Of a stretch of 64,000 bases of DNA, positions 48,749 to 56,994 are shown in pieces. Positions within the stretch are counted from its first letter, which is position 1. Every line of letters starts with the position of its first letter. Origin of the DNA: JAEUIE01 sp035430005 (GTDB taxonomy: Bacteria; Planctomycetota; Planctomycetia; Gemmatales; HRBIN36); assembly GCA_035430005.1 (NCBI GenBank), contig DAOMFV010000009.1:7734-71733 (forward strand), in the 5' to 3' direction. Made by a program: the position numbers and the translations under genes. The notes under the pieces are model-generated. The model was not told the origin of the DNA. It ran no database searches and was given only the letters and a program-made list of their open reading frames with translations.

Positions 48749-48781
48749 CGGGCTATGATCACTCATAGCCCGTTTTCTTTT
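48749..48781 (+). terminator. Intrinsic terminator after the ABC gene group
   Basis: A perfect 10-bp stem (48749-48758 with 48763-48772) with loop TCAC, followed directly by TTTTCTTTT. It ends the ATPase-permease-partner unit just upstream of ispD, whose ribosome binding site (GAGGT) lies right after the T-run. Confidence 0.92.
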
Positions 48782-48792
48782 GAGGTATCACG

Positions 48793-49530
48793 ATGAGGAA
48801 AATCGGTGTCTTGCTGATGGCCGCCGGCCAATCAAGTCGCTTTAAAGGGGAGATCAAAAAGCCCTACGCCGATATTGACGGCCGGGCCGTTTGGATGCGG
48901 GCTGCCGATTTGTTTGTCAGTCGTAAAGACGTCGTTCAAACGATTCGCGTAATCGCCGACGATGATGAGGAGAATGTCAGGCGTCGTTATGGGCCTAACC
49001 TGGCGTTCATGAATGTTCAGCTCTTATTAGGAGGAGTGCGGCGTTCAGATTCGGTTGCCAACGGACTTGCCCAGGTTGCTGACGACGTGGAGTTGGTTGC
49101 CATTCACGATGCCGCCCGCCCCTGTGCGACTGCGAAAATGATTGACGAGGTGTTTGCCGCTGCGGAGCAATATGGTGCCGCCATCCTCGCTGCTCCGGTC
49201 AATGATACTCTGAAGCGGTCAAAGACAGATCATCAGATCGAAGCCACAGTCTCTCGTGAACATCTATGGATGGCACAAACGCCGCAGGTGTTCAGGAAAG
49301 AGTTGATTCTGAAGGCTTACGCTGAAAGAAGCAAGCATCCTGCCGCCACGGACGATGCACAGCTCGTCGAGGCCCTAGGCCACCCGGTGTTCATCGTGCC
49401 CAGCGATCTCTCCAATTTCAAGATCACCGCCAAGTCGGACATCTTCCTGGCTGATGCTGTCCTTAAGTCTCGTCCCAAGCCGAAGAACAAGGCATTTCAT
49501 CCCTTTGCCGACGAGGATATGTGGCGATGA
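48793..49530 (+). CDS. ispD: 2-C-methyl-D-erythritol 4-phosphate cytidylyltransferase
   Basis: 245 residues. It makes CDP-methylerythritol in the MEP isoprenoid pathway. The CTP loop is LLMAAGQSSRFKGEIKKPYA, slightly longer and with KPY instead of the usual PKQ. AIHDAARPC, AAPVNDTLKR, WMAQTPQVFRKELI and TDDAQLVEALG are all typical. GAGGT at about 48782 is well placed. The stop overlaps the manA start (ATGA), which couples the two. No other MEP gene is in the window. Confidence 0.93.
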   Translation: MRKIGVLLMAAGQSSRFKGEIKKPYADIDGRAVWMRAADLFVSRKDVVQTIRVIADDDEENVRRRYGPNLAFMNVQLLLGGVRRSDSVANGLAQVADDVELVAIHDAARPCATAKMIDEVFAAAEQYGAAILAAPVNDTLKRSKTDHQIEATVSREHLWMAQTPQVFRKELILKAYAERSKHPAATDDAQLVEALGHPVFIVPSDLSNFKITAKSDIFLADAVLKSRPKPKNKAFHPFADEDMWR

Positions 49531-50465
49531 TGCCGGCTTCTCCAATCATTCTGAAACCCTGGCTTCGAGCAATGCCATGGGGCGGCTATCATCTCAGTAC
49601 TTTGCTGGATGGAACCGTGTGTGAGAATCCAATCGGCGAAGCGTGGCTGCTGAGTGATCATCCACGCCATGAGAGCCTATTGCAGACTGATGGAAATATC
49701 ACGCTACGCGATACTATTGCAGCCGAACAGCGTGCCAATCCTGCTACCCGCTTTCCACTTCTGATCAAACTACTCGATGCAAACCAGAACCTGTCGATCC
49801 AGGTTCATCCGAACGATCAACAGGCAAAGCAATGGAGCCCTAAAGACGGCGGCAAAACGGAAGCCTGGGTCGTACTGGCTGCCGAACCCGATGCTGCCAT
49901 TTATCTCGGACTGAAGCCCGGCATCGATCTGGCAACTTTTGCCCGTGAGCTTGCATCAGGGAATGCCCCACTGTGTCTGAATCGATACGAACCCAAGCCG
50001 GGCGAAACCTACTTCGTCCCGGCGGGCACGGTGCATGCACTGGGGCAGGGGGTGCTCGTTCTGGAAGTGCAGCAAACCAGCGATGCCACTTACCGGCTCT
50101 ACGACTGGGGGCGAACCGGAGCCGATGGCAAGCCTCGTGAGCTGCACCTGGAAGCGGGACAGGCCTGTACACAGGTTGCCCCAGTTGGCGCTGGGCTGCA
50201 AACGCCCAGGCGCGACCCTGATGGTGCCGAACGTTTGGTCAAATGTCCATTCTTTACCCTCAGACGCTGGACGTCAGCAGGAACCATCTCGGTAAATTCG
50301 CCGGCGATTGTGATACCCTGGGGCAACTCCGTTCGGGTACAATCCTCGGGCGGAATCCTGATGCAGGGCCATGCCTGTCTGACACCCGCACCCATGGGGC
50401 AAGCTGTTTTTGAAGTTCCGCCCGATACCACACTCTTCGAAATAAGCTGGACCATCAGGAACTAA
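49527..50465 (+). CDS. manA: Mannose-6-phosphate isomerase, class I
   Basis: 312 residues from the ATG at 49527, with GAGGAT 8 bases upstream; a GTG at 49521 would add 2 residues. It interconverts fructose-6-P and mannose-6-P. The zinc-site blocks are LSIQVHPND, KTEAWVVL and YFVPAGTVHALGQGVLVLEVQQ. This is the short type common outside enterobacteria. Translationally coupled to ispD and followed after 2 bases by a permease gene. Its product could feed mannose-based polymers. Confidence 0.95.
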   Translation: MMPASPIILKPWLRAMPWGGYHLSTLLDGTVCENPIGEAWLLSDHPRHESLLQTDGNITLRDTIAAEQRANPATRFPLLIKLLDANQNLSIQVHPNDQQAKQWSPKDGGKTEAWVVLAAEPDAAIYLGLKPGIDLATFARELASGNAPLCLNRYEPKPGETYFVPAGTVHALGQGVLVLEVQQTSDATYRLYDWGRTGADGKPRELHLEAGQACTQVAPVGAGLQTPRRDPDGAERLVKCPFFTLRRWTSAGTISVNSPAIVIPWGNSVRVQSSGGILMQGHACLTPAPMGQAVFEVPPDTTLFEISWTIRN

Positions 50466-50467
50466 CA

Positions 50468-52405
50468 GTGCATCTCTTTGGCCCAGTTCTTCGCTATGAT
50501 CTGGTCTGCACCGCCCGGCGGGCACGTTACTTCGTCATGCGTTTCTTCTATGCGCTGTTGCTCTTTCTGGTGCTGTATGTCTTTTACATCTGGAAGCTGA
50601 AGAGCATCACCACCGAGAGGATCGCCCACAAGCTCCTGATCGATTTCGCTGAACTGTTCAGCTACATGTATCTTTTGATTCAGTACCTGCTGGTGCTCAT
50701 CATGACGCCCGCGTACGTCGGCTCTGCCATCGCTGAGGAAAAGGAACGGCGAACACTCGAGTTTCTGCTGGCGACTGATCTACGCAGTCAAGAGATCATT
50801 TTCGGCAAAGTGGCTTCACGTCTCGGAAATATGCTGATGTTCCTCTTGGCGGGGCTGCCCGTGCTGGCGTTTGTACTCTTCTTTGGCGGAGTCGACCCCG
50901 AACTGCTCAAGAACGGCTTCCTCGCCACACTGGCGACGTTATTCAGTCTGACCGCCGTCAGCATCGTCTGTTCGGTGCAGGCCAAGCGCAGCCGGGATGG
51001 CATTCTCCGCTCATACTTTGTGGTAGCTGGCTATTTCATCTTCGGTTTCCTGCTGAGTTGGCTGGTCACCATTTTGCAAGGCAGATTCTTTGGCAGTGGA
51101 ACGATATGGAAGCTCGATGATTCCGACTTGACGCTCAAATCTCTCTGCTATTTCACCGAGTACTATCTCAGCGGCGACATGTTCCATGCCATTTATCTCT
51201 ACGCCACCAACTACGCCGCCCCGTTGATGGGAAGCAAGTCATGGACCGGAGTAGACCTCGGGACTTCACTGGATGCCCTGCTGCGCAATTATCTCATCTT
51301 CCATATCACCCTGGCCATTCTCTGCCTGCTCTATGCTGTCTGGCAACTGCGCCCGATCTTTGTCCGACAAACTTATGGAGATACTCGGCGAAGACGCCCC
51401 CAGTCGCTTGCAGCTCAAACAGCGACACAAACCTCACTTCCCAAACGATTTGACGGCACCTCCGATACAGAAAAAATGATTAAGCCCCGTGGTCGCCGTT
51501 ATCAACTGCGTAACTGGCCACCGATGGTGTGGAAAGAGCTCCTTGTGCCCAGGCAGTCCAAACGTACCTGGCGTGCCAGGATGTTTACCGCTGCTCAATG
51601 GGCTGTCTTTCTTTTACCCATTCCCATCATCATTTTGTTCACCAGCAATTTCCGATATGTGAGATGGGATGATCTCGGTCAGAGTTTGAATATGTATGCT
51701 CGGATCGCCGGTACGGTCTGTATGGTCTTGATGATCTTTGCCGCCGGCATTCGTGCCGCCAACGCCGTCTGCAATGAACGAGATCAAGAAACGCTGGACA
51801 CCCTGCTGTCAACCGTCTTGACCGACAAAAATATCATCTGGGGCAAGTGGCTCGGTGCCGCACTGGGCCATGGCACATCCATGTACCTGTTGCTGATTAT
51901 CTGGATCATCTGCCTTCTCACCGGTGGTTTGGCCTTTGATGCTGTGCTCTTGCTTATGCTTGCTCTGGTTATCTACAGTGGGTTTGCCAGCGCCATCGGT
52001 CTGTTCTTCAGTGCTGGAGCAAGAAATACAACTCGATCACTATTAGGAACTCTCTTCTGGCTCATCATCTGGATGGGCGGGCATTGGGTCTTCCTCGGAC
52101 TGATTCTTCTGTTCACTGCTTCAGGAGACATGCGGGAAGTCACTAACTTCCTCATTGGCATGACCCCACCCTTTGTATTGTTCTCATTCGCTTACCCGAT
52201 TTCCAGTTTTGGCCACGATGAGTTCATGAGCTTGGGACAATTTCAGCGCTTTGCCTGGATCGGCCTGTTTCTCAACGTTCTGCTGACGCTATTATTCCTG
52301 GCTTTGGCTCAGCAGCGCTTCTACCTCAATACGGGCCGGATTCATAATTTGGTAAGGAGATCTGTTCCGCCCACGATTCCTTCATCTGCACCGGCTAACG
52401 ACTAG
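50468..52405 (+). CDS. Double-length ABC-2 permease, copy 1
   Basis: 645 residues. The start is a GTG with AGGA 7 bases upstream; it lies 2 bases after the manA stop. Two ABC-2-like units are joined: each has a coupling motif, EKERRTLEFLLATDLRSQEI in the first and ERDQETLDTLLSTVLTDKNI in the second, followed by GK and a membrane bundle. About 12 hydrophobic segments are visible, with a soluble linker (about 300-350, rich in Arg and Gln). It is related over its length to the next gene. No ATPase is adjacent; the one at 43817 is the nearest. Confidence 0.85.
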   Translation: MHLFGPVLRYDLVCTARRARYFVMRFFYALLLFLVLYVFYIWKLKSITTERIAHKLLIDFAELFSYMYLLIQYLLVLIMTPAYVGSAIAEEKERRTLEFLLATDLRSQEIIFGKVASRLGNMLMFLLAGLPVLAFVLFFGGVDPELLKNGFLATLATLFSLTAVSIVCSVQAKRSRDGILRSYFVVAGYFIFGFLLSWLVTILQGRFFGSGTIWKLDDSDLTLKSLCYFTEYYLSGDMFHAIYLYATNYAAPLMGSKSWTGVDLGTSLDALLRNYLIFHITLAILCLLYAVWQLRPIFVRQTYGDTRRRRPQSLAAQTATQTSLPKRFDGTSDTEKMIKPRGRRYQLRNWPPMVWKELLVPRQSKRTWRARMFTAAQWAVFLLPIPIIILFTSNFRYVRWDDLGQSLNMYARIAGTVCMVLMIFAAGIRAANAVCNERDQETLDTLLSTVLTDKNIIWGKWLGAALGHGTSMYLLLIIWIICLLTGGLAFDAVLLLMLALVIYSGFASAIGLFFSAGARNTTRSLLGTLFWLIIWMGGHWVFLGLILLFTASGDMREVTNFLIGMTPPFVLFSFAYPISSFGHDEFMSLGQFQRFAWIGLFLNVLLTLLFLALAQQRFYLNTGRIHNLVRRSVPPTIPSSAPAND

Positions 52406-52422
52406 AGGAAGTGCCGCTCTCC

Positions 52423-54285
52423 ATGCTTGGACCCATCTTTAATCGTGAAGTCATTACGGTTCCCCGTCATGCACGGCATTACCTGATTCGCACCCTGTAC
52501 CTGGGACTGTTGTTGGTGACAGGCGTCACCTTTTGGCAGACTCTCTACGGTTGGGGCAAGACGGTTACCCTGGGCGATTACTCGCACTTTGGTGTGCTGT
52601 TCTTCCAGCTTCTGAGCTTTCTGCAACTCACGCTGGTGATCTTCTTCTCATCACTCTTCGCCGCTGCTGCCGTCGCTCAGGAAAAAGATCGCCGCACGTT
52701 CATCCTCCTGCTAATGACCGATCTGCGCAATCATGAACTGGTGCTCGGAAAGCTCATGGGCAGTTTGATGCAGATGAGCATTCTCTTGATAGCTGCTTTG
52801 CCCGTTCTCGGCGCAGCGGTACTTCTGGGTGGTACGACGTTTCTCCAGGTCATTGATGCCTTTCTCGTACTGTTCGGTTCCGCTCTGGCTGCCGGTTCGT
52901 TAGGGTGCATGATCGCTCTTTGGCGTGACCGCACCTTCCAGACGCTGGCAGTCACCGTGCTGAGCCTGGTGCTCTATCTGGTTCTCGTCGAAGGATTGGG
53001 ACTATTATCAACTACGTTCCCTTCTCAGGAAGCCAACATTCTGTTCGCTCGTGAATGCTTGAACCCCTATCGGGTGCTCGTCCGCATTCTGTCGCCCAAT
53101 AGTCAGCAGTTCCTTGGGTTGCTGAGCCTGCCCTTCTTTTTCACCATGCTCGGCATCACGATCGTCATTAATCTGATCAGCATCCTCATGCTGCGAGTCT
53201 GGAATCCCAGTAACGAGCGGATGCGCAGCCAGGAAGATGTCGAGGACGAATCAGAGAACGAGTTGGTAGCTGGCCGAGATCGCCATGCTGCCCCCGGCAA
53301 GTTGCGCGGCGTCTGGGAAAATCCCATCGCATGGCGCGAGATTGCTACCCGTGCCTATGGAACCAGGCCGCTCGTCATCAAGGCGCTATTTCTCGTCGTC
53401 ATCGGCGTGCTGATCTGGGCTGCAGTCAATTCACTAGAGCGCTCCGACGGCTCCTTCATGTCAGCGGATGAAGTCTCACGTTTCAGTCTGGCACTGACTC
53501 TGGTTCCCATGATGATTTTGAGCTTTATCCTAGTCAATGCACAAGCGGTGACTTCAATCACCTCCGAACGTGATCTGGGTGCCCTCGAACTGCTTCTCGT
53601 CACTGAGCTAACGCCGTATGAGTTCATCTTCGGGAAAGTGCGGGGTATCCTCTACAACGCCAAAGAGATGATCGTCCCGCCCCTGCTGTTCATCTGCTGG
53701 CTTGGCTGGATGGGTTACATACCCATCGAAACGTTTGTCTTTGTCATCATCGTCATTCTTGTTCTCTATGCCTTTATCATTGCCCTAGGTATCCATGTCG
53801 CTCTCAGCCGTATCAATACCCGTTTGGCCATCGGCCTGAGTCTGGGAACCGTCTTTTTCATCTTCGTCTGCACATTCTTGTGCATTTACCTGATCTGGAT
53901 CGGCGGACAGTTTGAAGTGCAAATCACCAACTTCGCATTCTTTCTCTTTATCGGCATCGGTGGTTTGTGGATGGTGCTCAGCGGCGATAAGCCCAGTTCC
54001 GCCCTCTTCCTGGCATCAGTTCTGTGTCCGGTCGGGCTTTTCTATGCCATCACCAACGTCATGGTAGGCAACGTCCGCACCGGCGGCGGTGGCGATGCCC
54101 TCTGGCCGTTCCTCGTTGTTGTCGGCGCCTTCGGTTTCACGATTGCAGCCATTGCCGTTCCGCTGCTTAGCGAGTTTCATGTGGCCATCGCCTCGAGTGT
54201 CGTTGTGGAAGATGAAGAGACGGAAAAGCAGCGGTACAAATCGGACAGGAAACTGCGTGACAAGATCTTCTCCGAGCCAGCTTGA
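52423..54285 (+). CDS. Double-length ABC-2 permease, copy 2
   Basis: 620 residues from the ATG at 52423. A GTG at 52411 would add 4 residues and sits only 1 base after AGAGGA, but MLGPIFNREVI aligns with MHLFGPVLRYDL of copy 1, so the ATG is preferred. It repeats the architecture: EKDRRTFILLLMTDLRNHEL and ERDLGALELLLVTELTPYEF are the two coupling motifs, each followed by a GK and membrane helices. The linker (about 265-300) is acidic. The two proteins probably form a heterodimer or are alternatives; the ATPase partner is not adjacent. Confidence 0.85.
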   Translation: MLGPIFNREVITVPRHARHYLIRTLYLGLLLVTGVTFWQTLYGWGKTVTLGDYSHFGVLFFQLLSFLQLTLVIFFSSLFAAAAVAQEKDRRTFILLLMTDLRNHELVLGKLMGSLMQMSILLIAALPVLGAAVLLGGTTFLQVIDAFLVLFGSALAAGSLGCMIALWRDRTFQTLAVTVLSLVLYLVLVEGLGLLSTTFPSQEANILFARECLNPYRVLVRILSPNSQQFLGLLSLPFFFTMLGITIVINLISILMLRVWNPSNERMRSQEDVEDESENELVAGRDRHAAPGKLRGVWENPIAWREIATRAYGTRPLVIKALFLVVIGVLIWAAVNSLERSDGSFMSADEVSRFSLALTLVPMMILSFILVNAQAVTSITSERDLGALELLLVTELTPYEFIFGKVRGILYNAKEMIVPPLLFICWLGWMGYIPIETFVFVIIVILVLYAFIIALGIHVALSRINTRLAIGLSLGTVFFIFVCTFLCIYLIWIGGQFEVQITNFAFFLFIGIGGLWMVLSGDKPSSALFLASVLCPVGLFYAITNVMVGNVRTGGGGDALWPFLVVVGAFGFTIAAIAVPLLSEFHVAIASSVVVEDEETEKQRYKSDRKLRDKIFSEPA

Positions 54286-54294
54286 AGGGACGAC

Positions 54295-55251
54295 ATGAGC
54301 TCCACAGAAGTCCTGTGCGTGGGCATCATCGTGGCGGATCACGTCTGCACACCCATTGATCATGTTCCCGCCGCGGGGGAACTGGTGCTGGCGGATGGCA
54401 TGCTTCTTACCAGCGGAGGCTGCGCCGCCAACACGGCCGTTGATCTCGCCAAGATGGGCATTCGCTCATCGATTGTAGGCAGAGTGGGCGATGATCTTTT
54501 CGGCAACATTGTTCGAGAGATGCTCACGAGAGATGGTGTCGATACCACGGGCATCATCAACACTCCCGGTGCCGATACCAGCCAGACCTTGATCATCATT
54601 GTCAAAGGCGAAGATCGTCGTTTCGTACATACCTTCGGAGCCAATGCCAGGCTTACCGCTGATGATATCTCTGGTGACTTGCTACAGGGCGTCAAAGTCC
54701 TCTACGTCGGCGGCTACCTGCTCATGCCTAACCTGCATCAGGCGGGCCTCGTTCAACTCTTCAAGAAGGCCCAGGCAGCAGGCATCAAAACCGTGCTTGA
54801 TGTCGGCATTCCCGGCCCTGGTGAATACACCTCTCGTCTCTCTCAACTGCTGCCCCACGTTGATGTCTTCCTCCCTAACGATGACGAGGCAGAGATCATG
54901 CTCGGCGAATCAGACCCCTGTCAACAGGCGTTGCGGTTCCATGAAATGGGTGCAAAGACTGTCGTCATCACCTGTGGCGAACACGGTTCCTTCCTGGTCA
55001 ACGATAACGAACGCCTCGAATCGGGTATCTTTAAGATGGACTACGTCGATGGCTCCGGCAGTGGTGATGCTTTCGATGCGGGTTTCATCGTCGGCATGCT
55101 CCGCGGCCTGGATGCCCGTGGGTGCCTGAGCATGGCCAGCGCCCTTGGTGCTTCGTGCGTCCGCTCCGTCGGCACCACCCCCGGAGTCTTCACTGCTAAG
55201 GAATGCGACTCGTTCATGAAACAGAACAAACTCCATATCAAAACCTGGTAA
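54295..55251 (+). CDS. PfkB-family carbohydrate kinase
   Basis: 318 residues, with GAAGGG 5 bases before the ATG and only 9 bases after the permease stop. The ribokinase fold shows GGCAANTAVDLAKMG (substrate side), KTVLDVGIPGPG and the anion hole DGSGSGDAFDAGFI near residue 251; the usual Ala of GAGD is Ser here. The substrate may be a sugar, a nucleoside or a phosphosugar. It is followed after 57 bases by the ROK kinase; the gap includes the heptamer repeat. Confidence 0.92.
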   Translation: MSSTEVLCVGIIVADHVCTPIDHVPAAGELVLADGMLLTSGGCAANTAVDLAKMGIRSSIVGRVGDDLFGNIVREMLTRDGVDTTGIINTPGADTSQTLIIIVKGEDRRFVHTFGANARLTADDISGDLLQGVKVLYVGGYLLMPNLHQAGLVQLFKKAQAAGIKTVLDVGIPGPGEYTSRLSQLLPHVDVFLPNDDEAEIMLGESDPCQQALRFHEMGAKTVVITCGEHGSFLVNDNERLESGIFKMDYVDGSGSGDAFDAGFIVGMLRGLDARGCLSMASALGASCVRSVGTTPGVFTAKECDSFMKQNKLHIKTW

Positions 55252-55277
55252 CACAATCAATCAACTGAGTTCTGATA

Positions 55278-55308
55278 ACTCAGGACTCAGCACTTAGGAC
55301 TCAGCACT
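55278..55308. repeat. Tandem heptamer repeat, 4.4 copies
   Basis: Four heptamers in a row, ACTCAGG, ACTCAGC, ACTTAGG, ACTCAGC, then ACT. The last base touches the ATG of the ROK kinase gene. AGGA in the third unit (55296-55299) is 9 bases before the start and serves as its Shine-Dalgarno. Copy number changes would move or duplicate that signal. Confidence 0.9.
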
Positions 55309-56277
55309 ATGTATTACGTCGGGGCCGATGTTGGCGGACAAACCATCAAGGCCGGTGTGGTTGATGACAAAGGCAATCCTGTTGGTGAACTCTCTATCGT
55401 TCCCACTGAATCAGAACGAGGCAACGATCATTTCCTGGATCAACTCTGCAAGTCGATCCGCATGTCTGTTAGTGAAGCAGGATTAGACTTCAAACAGGTC
55501 AAAGCCATCGGTGTAGCCACTCCTGGCCTGATGGATATTCCCAAAGGCTTGCTGACACACCCAGTCAACATGCCCGCACTGCGGCATGTGCCGGTGCGTG
55601 ACTTTGTGCAGCACCATTTCAACATCCCGACCGCTTTTCAAAACGATGCCAACGCCGCCGCCTACGGCGAGTTCTGGGCCGGGGCAGGACGGGGTGCTAA
55701 GAGCCTGGTGCTCTTCACCCTCGGTACCGGTATCGGATGCGGTATTGTCTGGGATCACAAGATCATCGAAGGTGAACACAGTCATGGGGCCGAAGTGGGC
55801 CATATTATCATCCAGGCCTGGGGCGGCCGGATGTGTGGCTGTGGCCAGTCTGGACATCTCGAAGCCTATGCTAGTGAGACGGCGCTGCGCAAGATCATTG
55901 CTGAGCATCTTGAAGAACCACGGTCAGCTAATTCGCCCCTGTCCAAACTGGTGCAGGCAGAGGGTCTCAGTGCCAAGACGTTTTTCCGTGCTGTTGAACT
56001 GGGCGATGTTGATGCCAATCAGATGGTTCAAGACGCAGCCTACGCTCTGGCCGTCGGAGCCACCTGCATGATGCACACCATCGATCCGGAAATGATCCTG
56101 TTCGGCGGCGGCATGAGCGTCGCAGCAGGGCCGGGCTTCCTCAATCGTATCCGCAATTGCATCAAGACCATCGCCTTGCCCATCCCGGCTCAGCACACCC
56201 GCGTCGAATACGCCTCCCTCGCTGAGAAAGCAGGCTACATCGGCGCCGCCGGTTGGGCCAAGCATTTGCACGGCTAA
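55309..56277 (+). CDS. ROK-family glucokinase-like sugar kinase
   Basis: 322 residues. YVGADVGGQTIKAGVVDDKG binds ATP phosphate; GVATPGLMDIPKG, NDANAAAYGEFWAGAGRG and the ROK zinc site MCGCGQSGHLEAYAS follow. GxGIGCGIVWDHKIIEGEHSHG-like residues around 145 hold the sugar-binding Glu/His. Glucose is the most likely substrate, with N-acetylmannosamine or fructose as alternatives. There is no HTH domain, so it is an enzyme and not a NagC/XylR-type repressor. Translation starts directly after the heptamer repeat. Last gene of the run from ispD. Confidence 0.92.
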   Translation: MYYVGADVGGQTIKAGVVDDKGNPVGELSIVPTESERGNDHFLDQLCKSIRMSVSEAGLDFKQVKAIGVATPGLMDIPKGLLTHPVNMPALRHVPVRDFVQHHFNIPTAFQNDANAAAYGEFWAGAGRGAKSLVLFTLGTGIGCGIVWDHKIIEGEHSHGAEVGHIIIQAWGGRMCGCGQSGHLEAYASETALRKIIAEHLEEPRSANSPLSKLVQAEGLSAKTFFRAVELGDVDANQMVQDAAYALAVGATCMMHTIDPEMILFGGGMSVAAGPGFLNRIRNCIKTIALPIPAQHTRVEYASLAEKAGYIGAAGWAKHLHG

Positions 56278-56325
56278 GTGATCTTGAAGAACAGAATAAA
56301 TCTCCCAGATTCTACATTTTCAAGC

Positions 56326-56354
56326 TTGCAGTAAGGATATTGATCATTTACAAA
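56326..56354 (+). promoter_or_regulatory. Possible promoter of the small basic protein gene
   Basis: TTGCAG (56326-56331) and TACAAA (56349-56354) are 17 bases apart, upstream of the ORF at 56407. Both match the vegetative consensus only in part. Confidence 0.25.
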
Positions 56355-56406
56355 GCACACTAGCCCAAAGCTGTACACCATGATCCCACTCCAGTAGGAG
56401 CTACCC

Positions 56407-56589
56407 ATGTTTTCCCGCATGAAGCGCTGGATGACATCATTGCTGAAGAAATCTTCCAACAAGCCAGCAGCACAACAGGGAACATCGACTGGATCCACGG
56501 ATCGTCACAAGCCTCTCAAACGCCGTTCAAGCAGACGCCATCGCACCAGCGGCGGCGGACACGACTGGTCGGCTGGCGTGTATATGTAG
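56407..56589 (+). CDS. Small, very basic protein
   Basis: 60 residues from MFSRMKRWMTSLLKKSSN, with TAGGAG 6 bases before the ATG, one of the best ribosome sites in the window. A short amphipathic helix (1-16) is followed by a Ser/Thr/Gln-rich linker and an Arg/Lys/His-rich segment (HKPLKRRSSRRHRTSGGG). Such composition suits nucleic-acid or ribosome binding, but no family is recognised. It lies alone between the ROK kinase gene and the 6S RNA candidate. Confidence 0.55.
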   Translation: MFSRMKRWMTSLLKKSSNKPAAQQGTSTGSTDRHKPLKRRSSRRHRTSGGGHDWSAGVYM

Positions 56590-56700
56590 AACAACTTCAA
56601 CCATTTCGACAAGAGTCTGATCAATATTTCAGGGTTACACTCACGATTCAGTGGGCAAACCGCACTACCCCCCAACCCGTCCGCATGCTATCCTATTCCT
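56590..56700. other. Intergenic stretch before the 6S RNA candidate
   Basis: Part of a 405-base gap without a protein gene. No coding signal is seen. The only candidate site is a -10-like TATCCT at 56689-56694, about 7 bases before the predicted RNA start; no TTGACA-like -35 lies 17 bases upstream. Confidence 0.4.
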
Positions 56701-56898
56701 TGTGGAACGTGGCTCTGCGGTTCTCGTGATGCGTGATTCTATTTGACGAACCGATAAGAGTACCTGTGGGGCGCCCACTAGTGTCTGGAGCTTGCACGCC
56801 TGCCCGAGGCAGGATCCAAAAACCAGGCCTGAGGCGTCCCCCCTTAACAACGGGTTCTCAAATACATGTCACACGGCCTTCGTGGTGTGCGTTCCATC
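56701..56898 (+). ncRNA. ssrS: 6S RNA candidate (SsrS-like)
   Basis: A rod-shaped RNA of about 198 nt can be folded by eye. The ends pair (56703-56709 with 56890-56896). A closing stem follows: ATTTGA 56741-56746 with TCAAAT 56858-56863, then GAACC 56748-56752 with GGTTC 56853-56857. A large open bubble comes next (GATAAGAGTACCTGT against CTTAACAAC). The upper arm has GGGG/CGCC (56768-56775) with GGCG and CCCC (56833-56841), CTGG/CCAG, and a tip hairpin CCTGCC-CGA-GGCAGG (56799-56813). From memory of E. coli 6S, GAGCCGATA and AAGGGTTCAAGG sit at the same places as GAACCGATA and ACGGGTTCTCAAA here. 6S RNA mimics an open promoter and holds RNA polymerase. Confidence 0.75.
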
Positions 56899-56917
56899 AT
56901 CGAACACCAAGGACATC

Positions 56918-56948
56918 AAGAGCCTACGGGTATAACCCGTAGGCTCTT
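56918..56948. terminator. Strong hairpin between the 6S candidate and metH
   Basis: A perfect 14-bp stem (56918-56931 with 56935-56948) closes on a 3-base loop ATA. Only two Ts are at its end and then CAGG, so it is not a classical intrinsic terminator. It could mark the 3' end of the 6S precursor or sit in the leader of metH, whose ATG is 46 bases downstream. Confidence 0.65.
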
Positions 56949-56994
56949 CAGGCGAACGTGGAATCCTCCCCGAGTGTCGTCCTAGACACACACC

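Noticed and set aside
56590..56994. Cobalamin or SAM riboswitch before metH
   Set aside because: I looked for the B12 box and for SAM-type cores and found neither; the fold and landmarks fit 6S RNA better.
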